A DNA stretch of 64,000 nt from Sulfitobacter faviae (GTDB lineage: Bacteria; Pseudomonadota; Alphaproteobacteria; Rhodobacterales; Rhodobacteraceae), in the NCBI RefSeq assembly GCF_029870955.1, contig NZ_PGFQ01000001.1, positions 1,798,001 through 1,862,000 of the forward strand. Reading direction: 5' to 3'. Below the pieces are notes generated by a model. It had not been told where the DNA came from. It did no database searches and saw nothing but the letters and a program-made list of their open reading frames with translations. How positions within the stretch are numbered: the first letter of the stretch is position 1; every line of letters begins with the position of its first letter. Position numbers and translations under genes: made by a program. Shown one piece after another: positions 26,396-35,184 of the stretch.

Positions 26396-26520
26396 CAGTA
26401 ACGAATTGTTAACCAGTAATTCGTTTACTGAAGGCACGGGTGGCCGGGACGCTGACCACCCGTGTTGGAGAGAGAGCCGAAAGGCATTGAATGCGGGGGA
26501 GGAAATTACGCCTCTCCCGC
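26396..26520. promoter_or_regulatory. Three consecutive hairpins in a convergent intergenic region
   Basis: CAGTAACGAATT (26396-26407) pairs with AATTCGTTTACTG (26418-26430), one bulge. CACGGGTGG pairs perfectly with CCACCCGTG at about 26435-26464. GCGGGGGAGG pairs with CCTCTCCCGC at about 26493-26520. They lie between the convergent quinone oxidoreductase and RNase T2 genes and are likely terminators for both. Confidence 0.5.
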
Positions 26521-26548
26521 TTTCGCCAGACTATCGGCTCGGATGGGT

Positions 26549-27193
26549 CTAGCGCAGAGGGGTGAACAGCGCGTTATCAAGCGTGCAGTCCCGCCGAACG
26601 TCCGGTCCGCAGGGGATGAACTCAAGGTCGCGGGACAGGCAGATGCGCGCCTCTTGGATGTGCCCTTGCTTGCAGGTGATGGTGATCCCCCGCGCGGTCA
26701 GGTCCGGGTTCGCTTTGAGGAAGGCCTCTTCCACCACCGCGGCGGGGAGGGACACGGTACGGTCGAGCTTGCGAAAGACCTCGGGGCGCTTGATGCGGGC
26801 GTAGGCCTCCCGCGAGAGGGCGAAATAATCCGCCGGGTCCAACCCGCTGCAAGACCCGTGTTTCTTCCACTGGTGCCATGCCAAGCCACCGGTGCCCATG
26901 ATATCGGCCATCGCCCCGGTCTGGGCACGGCTGGGCGGGCGACGGCCACTTTGGCAATAGGACGGGTATCCCCGTGTGAACTGGGGCCAGAGGCCATGCA
27001 GGGTCCAACCGTGGTCTTTCGCGGCGTCGCATTGCGGAGATTGCCGCGCGTCGCCGGTCAATTCGCACCAATTGGGCGACCATGACAGGGACATGACGTA
27101 GTAGTCGAATTCGCCCGAACGCTCCCCTTCGGCCAGCGTGGCGGTGGGGGCGATCAGCCCGAGGATCAGCAGACAGGCGCGCAGTGGCCGCAT
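26549..27193 (-). CDS. Secreted ribonuclease T2 family protein
   Basis: RNase T2 enzymes cleave single-stranded RNA through a 2',3'-cyclic phosphate. The 214-residue protein has a Sec signal peptide (MRPLRACLLILGLIAPTATL, cut near ALAEGE) and the two catalytic blocks CAS I (WTLHGLWPQF) and CAS II (WHQWKKHGSCSG), both His present. Several Cys (WCELTGD, QCDAAKD, ITCKQG, RDCTLD) suggest disulfides and a periplasmic or extracellular location. It may scavenge RNA for phosphate or nucleosides. The start at 27193 is the Met before the signal peptide; it is divergent from trcR. Confidence 0.93.
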   Translation of the reverse strand: MRPLRACLLILGLIAPTATLAEGERSGEFDYYVMSLSWSPNWCELTGDARQSPQCDAAKDHGWTLHGLWPQFTRGYPSYCQSGRRPPSRAQTGAMADIMGTGGLAWHQWKKHGSCSGLDPADYFALSREAYARIKRPEVFRKLDRTVSLPAAVVEEAFLKANPDLTARGITITCKQGHIQEARICLSRDLEFIPCGPDVRRDCTLDNALFTPLR

Positions 27194-27316
27194 TGGGTCT
27201 TCCCTTATGACGTTTAAGCCAGTATACAGCCGCCAACTTCCCCGACAATGGAGACCGTTCTGCCAAGCAGGACAGCCTTTCAGGCGACGGGAAAATTGCG
27301 TTTTTAGGAGAGTGAC

Positions 27317-28096
27317 ATGGCAAAACCGATTATGGCCAAAGCCACCGCCGTCTGGCTCGTGGACAACACCACCATCAGCTTCAAGCAGATCGCCGATTTC
27401 GTCGGCATGCATGAGTTGGAAGTGCAGGGCATCGCCGATGGCGACGTGGCGCAGGGGGTGAAGGGGTTTGATCCGGTTGCCAACAACCAGCTGACGCAGG
27501 AAGAGATCGACGCGGCGCAGGACAACCCGCTGCACAAGCTGAAGCTCAAGTTCAACGCCGCCGCCGAAGGCGAAGAGAAACGCCGCGGCCCGCGCTACAC
27601 CCCGCTCAGCAAACGTCAGGACCGCCCGGCGTCGATCCTGTGGCTGGTCAAGTTCCACCCCGAACTGTCCGACGGTCAGGTCAGCAAACTGGTGGGCACC
27701 ACCAAGCCGACGATCCAAGCGATTCGCGAGCGCACGCACTGGAACATCGCCAACATCCAACCGATCGACCCGGTCGCACTGGGCCTGTGCAAACAGTCCG
27801 AGCTTGATGCCGCCGTGCAAAAAGCTGCCGCGAAAAAGGCTGCCGCGGGCGAGGTGATGAACGACGATGAGCGCCGCAAACTCGTCTCGACCGAGCAGAG
27901 CCTCGGCATGGAGAGCGAGCCGAAAATCCCCACGGCCATCGAAGGGCTGGAAACCTTCACCCTCTCCGGCAACAGCACGGATGACGAGGAAGAAGAGAGC
28001 CACACCAAGGGCGATTACTCCGACGCCGACAGCTTCTTCTCGCTGCCCGACAGCACCGATGAAGACGATGAGGACGAAGACAAAGCCAAGGGCTAA
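27317..28096 (+). CDS. DUF1013/TrcR-family regulator
   Basis: The 259-residue product matches DUF1013, a family restricted to Alphaproteobacteria and named TrcR, a cell-cycle-linked transcriptional regulator. An HTH-like N-terminal region (ATAVWLVDNTTISFKQIADF, GMHELEVQGIADGDVAQGVK) is followed by a second HTH-like repeat (PASILWLVKFHPELSDGQVS, VGTTKPTIQAIRERTHWN). The C-terminal tail of about 40 residues is highly acidic (STDDEEEESHTKGDYSDADS). It is monocistronic: divergent from RNase T2 and followed by a clear terminator. The gene is typically essential in related bacteria. Confidence 0.9.
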   Translation: MAKPIMAKATAVWLVDNTTISFKQIADFVGMHELEVQGIADGDVAQGVKGFDPVANNQLTQEEIDAAQDNPLHKLKLKFNAAAEGEEKRRGPRYTPLSKRQDRPASILWLVKFHPELSDGQVSKLVGTTKPTIQAIRERTHWNIANIQPIDPVALGLCKQSELDAAVQKAAAKKAAAGEVMNDDERRKLVSTEQSLGMESEPKIPTAIEGLETFTLSGNSTDDEEEESHTKGDYSDADSFFSLPDSTDEDDEDEDKAKG

Positions 28097-28152
28097 GCCC
28101 CCTCAAGGCGGTGTGGCGAAAGGAACTTTCGCCGTAAAGATGTGTTAGAATG

Positions 28153-28186
28153 ACAGGGCGTCGGGTTTTCCGGCGCCCTGTTTTGC
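28153..28186 (+). terminator. Intrinsic terminator after the TrcR-family gene
   Basis: ACAGGGCG and CGCCCTGT form an 8-bp stem (inner CGG/CCG pairs as well) followed by TTTTGCTTT. It also shows that the EEP gene cannot begin at the ATG at 28150. Confidence 0.82.
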
Positions 28187-28215
28187 TTTGTAAAAAAGGC
28201 GCGGCGCGCCGGGGG

Positions 28216-29336
28216 ATGGATTTGGAAACGGCATTGGACTTGGTGATCTGGGGACTGGCGGGGGTGCTGATACTGGGCAGCCTGCTGCCGCTGAGCAAAT
28301 TGCCCTTCGGGGCGATCCGCGGGCTGGCCTTTCCTCGGGAACAATTCCTCGGCTTGGCACTGTTGCTGGCAATCGGGTTCGCCCTGTCGCAGGGGGTGAT
28401 GACACCCTCGGGCATGGCCGGGATCGCGTTGATGCTGGGGTCGCAGCGCTTCACGCACTTTACATCACCAAGTTTACCCCGCTGTGGCGCAAGCAATCTT
28501 TGGCGGCCTCGCCCGAGTTGCGCCGCGCGACGGACCGGCATTTCAGCCTGCTGGCCGCCAATGTCAAAATGTCCAACCGTGACTATGGCAAGCTGATTGC
28601 ACTGGCCGAGGCGCGGGTGCCAGATATCTTCATGGCGATCGAGGTGGATCAGGCTTGGATCGACGCACTGGATGACGGTCTGGGCAAGAACTACGAGCAT
28701 CGCGTCGACGTGCCGCTCGACAATGGCTATGGGCTTTGCCTCATGTCGAAACTGCCGCTGTCGGAGGTCGAGGTGCGCGAGTTGGTCACGGAAGAGGTGC
28801 CCTCCATCCGCGCCCGTGTGCACCTGCCGGTGGGGGAGGATTTCCGCCTCTACGTCGTCCACCCCGAACCGCCCGTGATCGAACATGACACCAAAGGGCG
28901 CGACAGCGAGATCGCCTTGGTCGGTATCGAGGCTGAGAAGGACCCGCTGCCCGCCGTGGTCTCGGGGGATCTGAACGATGTGGCTTGGTCGACCACGACC
29001 CGGCGCTTTCAGCGGCTCTCGGGCCTTTTGGACCCGCGGGTGGGGCGCGGCATGTACAACACATTCAGCGCGACGATGCCTTGGATGCGCTGGCCTTTGG
29101 ACCACCTTTTCCACGATCCGCAGTTTCGTCTGCTAGAGATGGACCGCTTGGACAAGATCGGGTCGGACCACTTCCCGATGTGGTTCGTCCTCGCCATGGC
29201 CGAGACCGAAGCCGCCGAGAGCGACCCCGAAGAAACCGACCCCGAAGAAGAGCGGGAGGCCAAGAATATGATCAAAGAAGAACGGAAAAGAGACCGCGAC
29301 CCCATCGGCAGCGATTGGGAAGACGAGGAAAACTAA
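28216..29336 (+). CDS. Membrane-anchored endonuclease/exonuclease/phosphatase family protein (frameshift near 28440)
   Basis: About 373 residues. The N-terminus holds two to three membrane helices (LDLVIWGLAGVLILGSLLPL, QFLGLALLLAIGFALSQGV), then an EEP catalytic domain: LLAANVKMSNRDYGK, PDIFMAIEVDQAW with the metal Glu, VVSGDLNDVAWSTTTRRF and IGSDHFPMWFVLAM with the terminal SDH. The break falls in GGGG at 28437-28440; one more G gives LMLGVAALHALYITKFTPLW. The C-terminus is acidic and charged. EEP proteins hydrolyse phosphodiesters of DNA, lipids or nucleotides; the membrane anchor suggests a periplasmic active site. A terminator follows. Confidence 0.83.
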
Positions 29337-29337
29337 C

Positions 29338-29359
29338 AATTTGCCCTAGGGGCAATTTT
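29338..29359 (+). terminator. Terminator after the EEP-family gene
   Basis: AATTTGCCC and GGGCAATTTT pair around a short loop with one T-T mismatch, then T residues. It starts immediately after the TAA stop. Confidence 0.65.
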
Positions 29360-29364
29360 ACCCC

Positions 29365-29392
29365 TTGTACGAATCCAAAAACGGCGTATGTG
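29365..29392 (+). promoter_or_regulatory. Candidate promoter of the ornithine decarboxylase gene
   Basis: TTGTAC (29365-29370) and TATGTG (29387-29392) are spaced by 16 nt. The predicted start near 29399 coincides with the beginning of the structured leader. Confidence 0.45.
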
Positions 29393-29398
29393 GCGCGT

Positions 29399-29522
29399 TA
29401 CAGACGCCAACGCACGCGCCTCTGGCCGGTCAGTTCCCACTCTGACTGACCCGCGTTTATGTAGCGACGGTAACGTCTCTTGAAACGACACGCGGGGAAC
29501 CAGCCCCACCTGCTCTTTGGAG
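29399..29522 (+). ncRNA. speF leader: speF-type leader RNA upstream of ornithine decarboxylase
   Basis: About 125 nt lie between the candidate start and the ODC gene. They include the conserved-looking stretch ACGCCAACGCACGCGCC followed by a perfect hairpin, GGTCAGT (29428-29434) with ACTGACC (29445-29451) around a 10-nt loop. The speF motif is a structured RNA reported upstream of alphaproteobacterial ornithine decarboxylase genes (Corbino et al. 2005). Position, layout and the sequence block agree with it. I assign it from memory of the motif and context, not from a covariance search. Confidence 0.62.
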
Positions 29523-29528
29523 ATGACC

Positions 29529-30701
29529 ATGAATGCTACAGTCCCCGGCGCCCTGCGCGCCGCACCGTCCTTTCACGCCGACCCGGCTGCGGCCTATATC
29601 GCCGCCAACAGCTTTGACAAGCCGACACTGGTGATCAGCCGTGACCGTGTGGCCGCGCAATATGACGCGCTGCACAAGGGCTTGGGCGCGGCGCATATCC
29701 ACTACGCGGTGAAGGCGAACCCGGCGCCGGAGATCATTCGTCTGCTGGTTAAGAAAGGCTCCGGCTTCGACGCGGCCTCGCGGGCCGAGATCGAGCTGTG
29801 CCTGAGCCAAGGGGCGAAGCCCGGGAATATCTCTTTCGGCAACACCATCAAACGCGCCTCTGACATCGCTTTCGCCCATTCGGCGGGGGTGACCCTGTTC
29901 GCAGCCGACAGCGAAGCCGAGCTGGACAAGATCGCCGCCCATGCGCCGGGCGCGCGGGTCTATCTGCGGTTGATCGTCGAAAACTCCATGGCCGACTGGC
30001 CGCTCAGCCGGAAATTCGGCTGTGCCGGTTCGGCGCTGCCAGCGCTGCTGAACCACGCGGTTGCGGTGGGCCTCGTGCCCTTCGGCCTGTCGTTCCACGT
30101 CGGCTCGCAAACCCGCAAGGCAGAGTTTTGGAACCCGGTGCTGGATCAGGTGGCGCCACTGTGGCACGCCGCCCGTGCGGATGGCCATGACCTGCAACTG
30201 CTGAACCTCGGCGGCGGCTTCCCGGCCTTTTACGGCGAAAGCATCGAAGCGCCCCGCGCTTATGCTGCCGCTGTGATGCGCGCGGTCAAAGCCCGCTTTG
30301 GCGATGTCCCGCAGGTGATGGCGGAGCCGGGCCGTGGTCTGGTGGCCGAAGCCGGGCATATCGCTGCCGAAGTCATGCTGGTCAGCCGCAAATCCGCGGA
30401 TGATCTGCACCGCTGGGTCTATCTGGATATCGGTCGTTTCTCGGGTCTGGCCGAAACTGAGGGCGAAGCGATTCGCTATCAGATCGTCACACCGCATGAC
30501 GGGGAAGAGACCGGACCCTGCGTTCTGGCCGGTCCGTCCTGCGATTCGGCGGATATTCTCTACGAAAAACGCCCGATCCACCTACCTTTGGCTCTGCGCG
30601 ATGGCGATAAAGTGATGATTCGTGCTTGCGGAGCCTACACAAGCTCGTACAGTTCGGTTGGGTTTAACGGATTTCCGCCGCTTGATGTGATCGTGCTCTG
30701 A
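29529..30701 (+). CDS. speF: Ornithine decarboxylase (alanine-racemase-fold PLP enzyme)
   Basis: The enzyme decarboxylates ornithine (possibly also lysine) to putrescine, the first step of polyamine synthesis. The 390-residue product belongs to fold type III. The PLP Lys lies in IHYAVKANPAPEI, followed by GSGFDAASRAEIE, FGLSFHVGSQTR, LNLGGGFPAFYGE and VMAEPGRGLVAEAG, and the catalytic Cys in GPSCDSADILYEK. The length and the CDSAD block favour ODC over diaminopimelate decarboxylase. ATG at 29529 is 6 nt after GGAG; ATG at 29523 is the alternative. The speF-type leader upstream suggests RNA-level control by a polyamine or related signal. Confidence 0.92.
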   Translation: MNATVPGALRAAPSFHADPAAAYIAANSFDKPTLVISRDRVAAQYDALHKGLGAAHIHYAVKANPAPEIIRLLVKKGSGFDAASRAEIELCLSQGAKPGNISFGNTIKRASDIAFAHSAGVTLFAADSEAELDKIAAHAPGARVYLRLIVENSMADWPLSRKFGCAGSALPALLNHAVAVGLVPFGLSFHVGSQTRKAEFWNPVLDQVAPLWHAARADGHDLQLLNLGGGFPAFYGESIEAPRAYAAAVMRAVKARFGDVPQVMAEPGRGLVAEAGHIAAEVMLVSRKSADDLHRWVYLDIGRFSGLAETEGEAIRYQIVTPHDGEETGPCVLAGPSCDSADILYEKRPIHLPLALRDGDKVMIRACGAYTSSYSSVGFNGFPPLDVIVL

Positions 30702-30725
30702 CAGCACGATCTGCGTCGCCCCGGA

Positions 30726-30768
30726 AAAGGGCCGTCTGCTTTGGGAGGAGCGGGCGGCCCGCTTTGAT
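30726..30768 (+). terminator. Probable terminator after ornithine decarboxylase
   Basis: GGGCCG and CGGCCC arms lie on either side of a 20-nt loop, flanked by A and T residues, between convergent speF and recR. Confidence 0.45.
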
Positions 30769-30776
30769 TCTGGGGG

Positions 30777-31379
30777 TTAAAGAGACTTGCGGGCCTGCAT
30801 CGCGGCGGTGATCGTCCCGTCGTCGAGGTAGTCCAACTCCCCGCCGATCGGCACGCCTTGGGCGAGCGACGTCAGCCGCACGCGGTCTTCCAATTGATCC
30901 GCGATGTAATGTGCCGTGGTCTGCCCATCGATCGTGGCGTTGAGTGCGAGGATCACCTCTGTCACCCCTTCGGTATCAATCCGGTCCACAAGGCGCGGGA
31001 TGCGCAATTCCTGCGGGCCAATGGCGTCGAGCGCCGAGAGCGTGCCGCCCAGCACATGATAGCGCCCTTTGAACACGCCAGAGCGTTCCATCGCCCAGAG
31101 GTCGGCCACGTCTTCGACCACGCAAAGCTCTCCGTTCGCGCGTTTTTCCGAGGTGCAGATGTCGCAGATGTCGGCGGTGCCGACGTTGCCGCAGTTCAGA
31201 CATTCGCGTGCCGTGGCGGCGACGGTCTGCATCAAGTCGGACAGGGGCGTCAGCAAAAGCGCCCGTTTGCGGATCAAGTGCAGCACCGCGCGCCGGGCCG
31301 AGCGGGGGCCAAGGCCGGGCAGTTTCGCCATCAGCTCGATCAGGGCGTCAATATCGCGGGTAGAGCTCAAGAATGGCAC
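30777..31379 (-). CDS. recR: Recombination mediator RecR
   Basis: RecR, with RecO, loads RecA on gapped DNA. The 200-residue protein has the N-terminal HhH ([20 protein letters not shown]), the zinc-binding Cys4 ([20 protein letters not shown]), a Toprim domain ([20 protein letters not shown]) and the C-terminal Walker-B-like stretch. The start appears to be GTG at 31379 ([17 protein letters not shown]). It forms the common dnaX-ybaB-recR cluster here. The ybaB gene ends 45 nt upstream. Confidence 0.95.
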   Translation of the reverse strand: MPFLSSTRDIDALIELMAKLPGLGPRSARRAVLHLIRKRALLLTPLSDLMQTVAATARECLNCGNVGTADICDICTSEKRANGELCVVEDVADLWAMERSGVFKGRYHVLGGTLSALDAIGPQELRIPRLVDRIDTEGVTEVILALNATIDGQTTAHYIADQLEDRVRLTSLAQGVPIGGELDYLDDGTITAAMQARKSL

Positions 31380-31424
31380 CTATGGGCGTTGAAAGAGGGG
31401 CGGGACCGGCCCGCCCCACCGGGA

Positions 31425-31769
31425 TCAGAAGGGCAGTTTCATGCCCGCGGGAAGGCCCATGCCTTCGGTCAGCTTGCTCATCTCGGCCTGTGCGCGTTCC
31501 GAGGCTTTGCTCTGCGCATCTTTGATGGCGGCGAGGATCAGGTCTTCGACCACTTCCTTTTCGTCTTTGTTGAAGATCGACGGGTCGATATCCAGCCCCT
31601 TCAACTCACCCTTGGCGCTACAGGTCGCTTTGACGAGGCCCGCACCGGATTCACCTTCGACGGTGATGTTGTGCATCTCCTCTTGCAGTTCGGCCATCTT
31701 GCCCTGCATTTCCTGCGCTTTTTTCATCATCCCGGCCATATCGCCGAGGCCGCCTAATCCCTTGAGCAT
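31425..31769 (-). CDS. ybaB: YbaB/EbfC nucleoid-associated protein
   Basis: The 114-residue dimeric DNA-binding protein is recognised by LGDMAGMMKKAQEMQGKMAE, LQEEMHNITVEGESGAGLVK and KGELKGLDIDPSIF. YbaB/EbfC binds nucleoid DNA and is almost always next to dnaX and recR, as here. The start is the ATG at 31769 (MLKGLGGLGD), near GGAGAC. Confidence 0.95.
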   Translation of the reverse strand: MLKGLGGLGDMAGMMKKAQEMQGKMAELQEEMHNITVEGESGAGLVKATCSAKGELKGLDIDPSIFNKDEKEVVEDLILAAIKDAQSKASERAQAEMSKLTEGMGLPAGMKLPF

Positions 31770-31819
31770 CTGGGTCTCCTTGTTGCGTTGTCGTTTATAT
31801 GTGGCGCGGGGGCCGGGGA

Positions 31820-33585
31820 TCAACCGTCCTCGAACGGATCCCATTCGTCTTCGACTTCGGGCAGCGCCTCTGCCGTAGCGGCGGCGGCGATGTCTTCGGG
31901 GGTGCGGATCGCGGTGATCCGGGCCTTGGGAAACTGCGCCAGCACCGCCTGCATCATCGGGTGGTCCTCGGCCTGTTTCTTCAGCGCCAGTTCACGCGCA
32001 TCGCGGACCTGCGCGATGGTCTCGGCCCCGCCCTCGTTCACCAGTGAGACGGCCCAGCGGTTGCCGGTCCAGAGTTGCAGTTTCTGTCCCAGCCGCTGCG
32101 CCAGATCGCGCGGCGCGTCGTCGGTGGGGACAAACTCGATGCGGCCGGGCTGGTAGGCGGCGAGTTGCACGCAGGTCTCGACCTCTACCAGCAGCTTCAC
32201 GTCGCGGTTCACGCGGACCAACTCGACGACATGTTCGAATGTCGGAAAGCGGGCCAGCGCAGCGTTGAGGTCTTGCGCCAGTGCTGTGGTCTGCCCCTGC
32301 GGGCCGGGGTTGGACGCCATGCGCTGCTGCGCCTGTTGCACGGCCTGCGCGCCGGTGCTGCCCTGTGCCGCCCCATTGCCACCGCCGCTGCCGCCACCGC
32401 CAACGGGGCCGGGGGCGGGGGCGGGCTGCTGTTTTGCAGCTTGCGCACCAGTTCCTCGGGCGAGGGCAGATCGGCCACATGGGTGAGGCGGATCACGGCC
32501 ATTTCAGCGGCCATCATCGCGTTGGGCGCGGCTGCGACCTCGTCCAGCGCCTTCAGCAGCATCTGCCAGAGCCGCGTCAGCACCCGCATCGGCAGGGTCT
32601 CGGCCATCTGCTGGCCGCGGGCGCGTTCCTCAGGCGCGATGGTGGGGTCTTCGGCGGCATCGGGCGTGATCTTCACGACCGAGACCCAATGGGTGATCTC
32701 GGCCAGATCGCGCAGCACCGCCATCGGGTCGGCCCCATCGGCATATTGCGCCGAAAGTTCGGTCAGCGCGGCACCTGCATCGCCGCGCAGCACCATGTCA
32801 AAGAGGTCCAGCACCCGGCCACGGTCGGCCAGCCCCAGCATGGCGCGCACCTGTTCGGCCCCGGTCTCGCCCGCGCCGTGGCTGATTGCCTGATCCAAGA
32901 GCGAGGTGGCATCGCGGGCCGAGCCTTCGGCGGCGCGGGTGATCAGCGCCAGCGCGTCATCGGTGATTTCGGCACTCTCGGCGGTGGCGATCTTGCGCAG
33001 GAGCGCGATCATCACCTCTGGCTCAATCCGGCGCAGGTCGAACCGTTGACAGCGCGACAGCACCGTCACCGGCACCTTGCGGATCTCGGTGGTGGCGAAG
33101 ATGAATTTGACGTGTTCCGGCGGCTCTTCCAGCGTCTTGAGGAGCGCGTTGAAGGCGCCGGTCGAGAGCATGTGCACTTCGTCGATGATATAGACTTTGT
33201 ACCGGGCCGAGGCGGCGCGATAATGCACCGAATCGATGATCTCGCGGATGTTGGCGACGCCGGTGTTCGAGGCCGCGTCCATCTCCATCACGTCGACATG
33301 GCGGCCTTCCATGATGGCGGTGCAATGTTCGCAAACGCCGCAGGGATCGGTCGTCGGCCCGCCGTTGCCGTCCGGCCCGATGCAGTTCATCCCCTTGGCG
33401 ATGATCCGCGCCGTCGTCGTCTTGCCGGTGCCGCGGATGCCGGTCATCACAAAGGCCTGCGCGATCCGGTCGGCGGCAAAAGCATTTTTCAGCGTGCGCA
33501 CCATGGCGTCTTGGCCAACGAGATCGGCAAAGGTTTCGGGCCGGTATTTGCGGGCCAGAACGCGGTAGGCGGATGTATCTGTCAT
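31820..33585 (-). CDS. dnaX: DNA polymerase III subunit gamma/tau (frame change near 32410)
   Basis: DnaX is the clamp-loader ATPase. The N-terminal frame holds YRVLARKYRPETFADLVGQD, Walker A TGIRGTGKTTTARIIAKGMN, the zinc Cys4 (CIGPDGNG, CGVCEHC), Walker B YIIDEVHMLSTGAFNAL and sensor 1. The frame breaks in a run of G blocks (32405-32425), after LVRKLQNSSPPPPPAP. The following Gly-rich linker and tau domain (LARFPTFEHVVELVRVNRDV, KLQLWTGNRWAVSLVNEGGA) sit one base back. Joined, it is about 588 residues. A programmed -1 shift seems less likely than a missing C, because no X-XXY-YYZ heptamer is in phase and many genes here show similar C/G indels. In Caulobacter the short DnaX forms come from proteolysis. 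Confidence 0.93.
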
Positions 33586-33662
33586 GGTGCCCCAAGTCGG
33601 ATTCGGTCAAGGCCGTAAACTATGCGCTCCGCGCCGTGGCGTCTACCGTGCTTGCGGAAGGC

Positions 33663-34025
33663 TCAGAGCATCCAAAGGATCGCCCCGACCCCGGCTGAGG
33701 CGAAGGCGAGGATCGCCGCCAGAACCTTCATGCGGCTGTTGGGCTGGGCATGGGCGTGATGGTCGCTCAGCCGCTTTTGGGTTTTCGCCGCCGAGGCTTG
33801 CGCGGCCCAATAGACGTAAAGCGCGGCTAAAATGAAGACCGAGGCCACGGCTTTCGCCACCCATGTCGGCTCGAACTCACCGAAAACGGCGCGCAGACCG
33901 ATGGCCACGGCGACGGCGGCCATGCCGGTGCGCATCCAGCCCGCAAAGGTGCGTTCATTGGCAAGGATCGTGCGATCCTCGGCCCAGTCGGTGCGGTCTT
34001 CGGCCAGGTCATTCTTATCACTCAT
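33663..34025 (-). CDS. DUF202/YidH-family membrane protein
   Basis: The 120-residue protein contains the DUF202 signature RTILANERTFAGWMRTGMAA followed by three membrane helices (VAVAIGLRAVFGEF, VASVFILAALYVYWAAQASA and VLAAILAFASAGVGAILW). The family has no established function; members are small inner-membrane proteins. It precedes dnaX on the same strand with 77 nt between, but no functional link is apparent. The start at 34025 opens MSDKNDLAEDRTDWAEDR. Confidence 0.88.
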   Translation of the reverse strand: MSDKNDLAEDRTDWAEDRTILANERTFAGWMRTGMAAVAVAIGLRAVFGEFEPTWVAKAVASVFILAALYVYWAAQASAAKTQKRLSDHHAHAQPNSRMKVLAAILAFASAGVGAILWML

Positions 34026-34088
34026 TGAACCAAACTGCGCCTTGCGCGTTCATGTGGCAATAGGCTTTGACATAACGAGGGACGGTTC

Positions 34089-34922
34089 ATGCGGTTGGGT
34101 GGAATTGGGCGGAGCAAGAATGTCATCCGCCGCAGCGGACGGGCCGGCAAGGCCGGGGGTCTTGGATTGGTCGGCGTTCTGGCAGTCATGGCGATTGGCT
34201 ATTTCACCGGGATCGATGTGACGCCGCTGTTGACCGGCCAGGGCGGCGGTCAGGTCCAGCAGTCCCGCCCGCTAAGCGACAGCGAGGATCCGCAGGTCGA
34301 TTTCGCCGCCCGCGTGCTGACTACGACCGAACAGGTCTGGAGCCGGATTTTTCAAGAGCAATTGGGTGAAACCTATACGCCGCCCAAGCTTGTGGTTTTT
34401 GAGAATGTGACCCAAAGCGCCTGCGGCGGGGCTTCGGGCGCGACGGGACCGTTTTACTGCCCGGCGGACAATATGGCCTATCTCGACACCGCGTTTTTCC
34501 GCACGTTGGACCAGCGTCTTGGTGCCGGGGGCGATTTCGCGGCGGCCTATGTGATTGCCCATGAGGTCGCGCACCATGTCCAGAACGAGATCGGCGTTCT
34601 GCCGCAGGTCGCCCGGATGCGGCAGCAGTCTTCCGAGGTTGAGGCGAATGCCCTGACCGTACGGCTTGAACTGATGGCCGATTGTTTTTCGGGGATTTGG
34701 GCCTCGAATGTCGAAGGGCTGATGGATAAGGGCGACCTTCAGGAAGCGCTCAATGCGGCGCGGATGATCGGGGATGATCATTTGCAGCGGCAGGCCGGTC
34801 AGGTGCCGCAGCCGCATACTTTCACCCATGGTACGTCAGAGCAGCGCGCGCGGTGGTTTGAGCGGGGATTTGAGAGTGGTCAGATCGCGGCTTGTGATAC
34901 GTTTGAGGCGGATCGGCTATAA
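34089..34922 (+). CDS. YpfJ-type neutral zinc metallopeptidase
   Basis: This is a 277-residue membrane-anchored metalloprotease (Zn_peptidase/YpfJ family). An N-terminal helix (LGLVGVLAVMAIGYFTGI) is followed by a periplasmic catalytic domain with HEVAHHVQNEIGV, the HExxH zinc motif, and a downstream Glu in VEANALTVRLELMADCFSGI that would be the third ligand. FYCPADNMAYLDTAFFRTL is a further family block. The substrate is unknown. The ATG at 34089 opens MRLGGIGRSKNVIRRSG, typical of the family N-terminus (RGRxSxN-like). It is divergent from DUF202. Confidence 0.9.
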   Translation: MRLGGIGRSKNVIRRSGRAGKAGGLGLVGVLAVMAIGYFTGIDVTPLLTGQGGGQVQQSRPLSDSEDPQVDFAARVLTTTEQVWSRIFQEQLGETYTPPKLVVFENVTQSACGGASGATGPFYCPADNMAYLDTAFFRTLDQRLGAGGDFAAAYVIAHEVAHHVQNEIGVLPQVARMRQQSSEVEANALTVRLELMADCFSGIWASNVEGLMDKGDLQEALNAARMIGDDHLQRQAGQVPQPHTFTHGTSEQRARWFERGFESGQIAACDTFEADRL

Positions 34923-35115
34923 GACGCAAAGGGCAGCGCCCTCCCTGGGGGGCGATGCTCCGGGTCTGGCTGCCGGTTCGGTCCTGCAAACGCTTACAGT
35001 GTAATCATTTGAAGCGCTGCAAAATCGCCCTCCGGGGGGAGGGAGGGCGATGCCCGTGGTGCCCACGGGCGGGCGCATCCCAGAATGTCGGTATAATTCA
35101 AAAATGTCTGCTACC

Positions 35116-35184
35116 CCTCTCATCGCTTCTGCGAAGCGACTGTCGGGGCGTTGCATTGCTGCGCAATGCAACGGTGGTGAGAGG
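35116..35184. repeat. Cruciform-like three-stem palindromic structure next to the SRP RNA
   Basis: The outer stem CCTCTCA (35116-35122) / TGAGAGG (35178-35184) encloses two perfect hairpins: TCGCTTC-TGC-GAAGCGA (35123-35139) and CGTTGCATTGC-TGC-GCAATGCAACG (35149-35173). Both inner loops read TGC. It overlaps the 3' end of the SRP RNA and is followed on the minus strand by ATTTTTG, so it may serve as its terminator. The remaining bases 34923-35115 hold only GC-rich palindromes and no gene. Confidence 0.7.

Noticed and set aside
34923..35115. A hidden gene or CRISPR-like repeat in the GC palindromes before the SRP RNA
   Set aside because: The palindromes are not regularly spaced or repeated with spacers, and no frame shows coding character.
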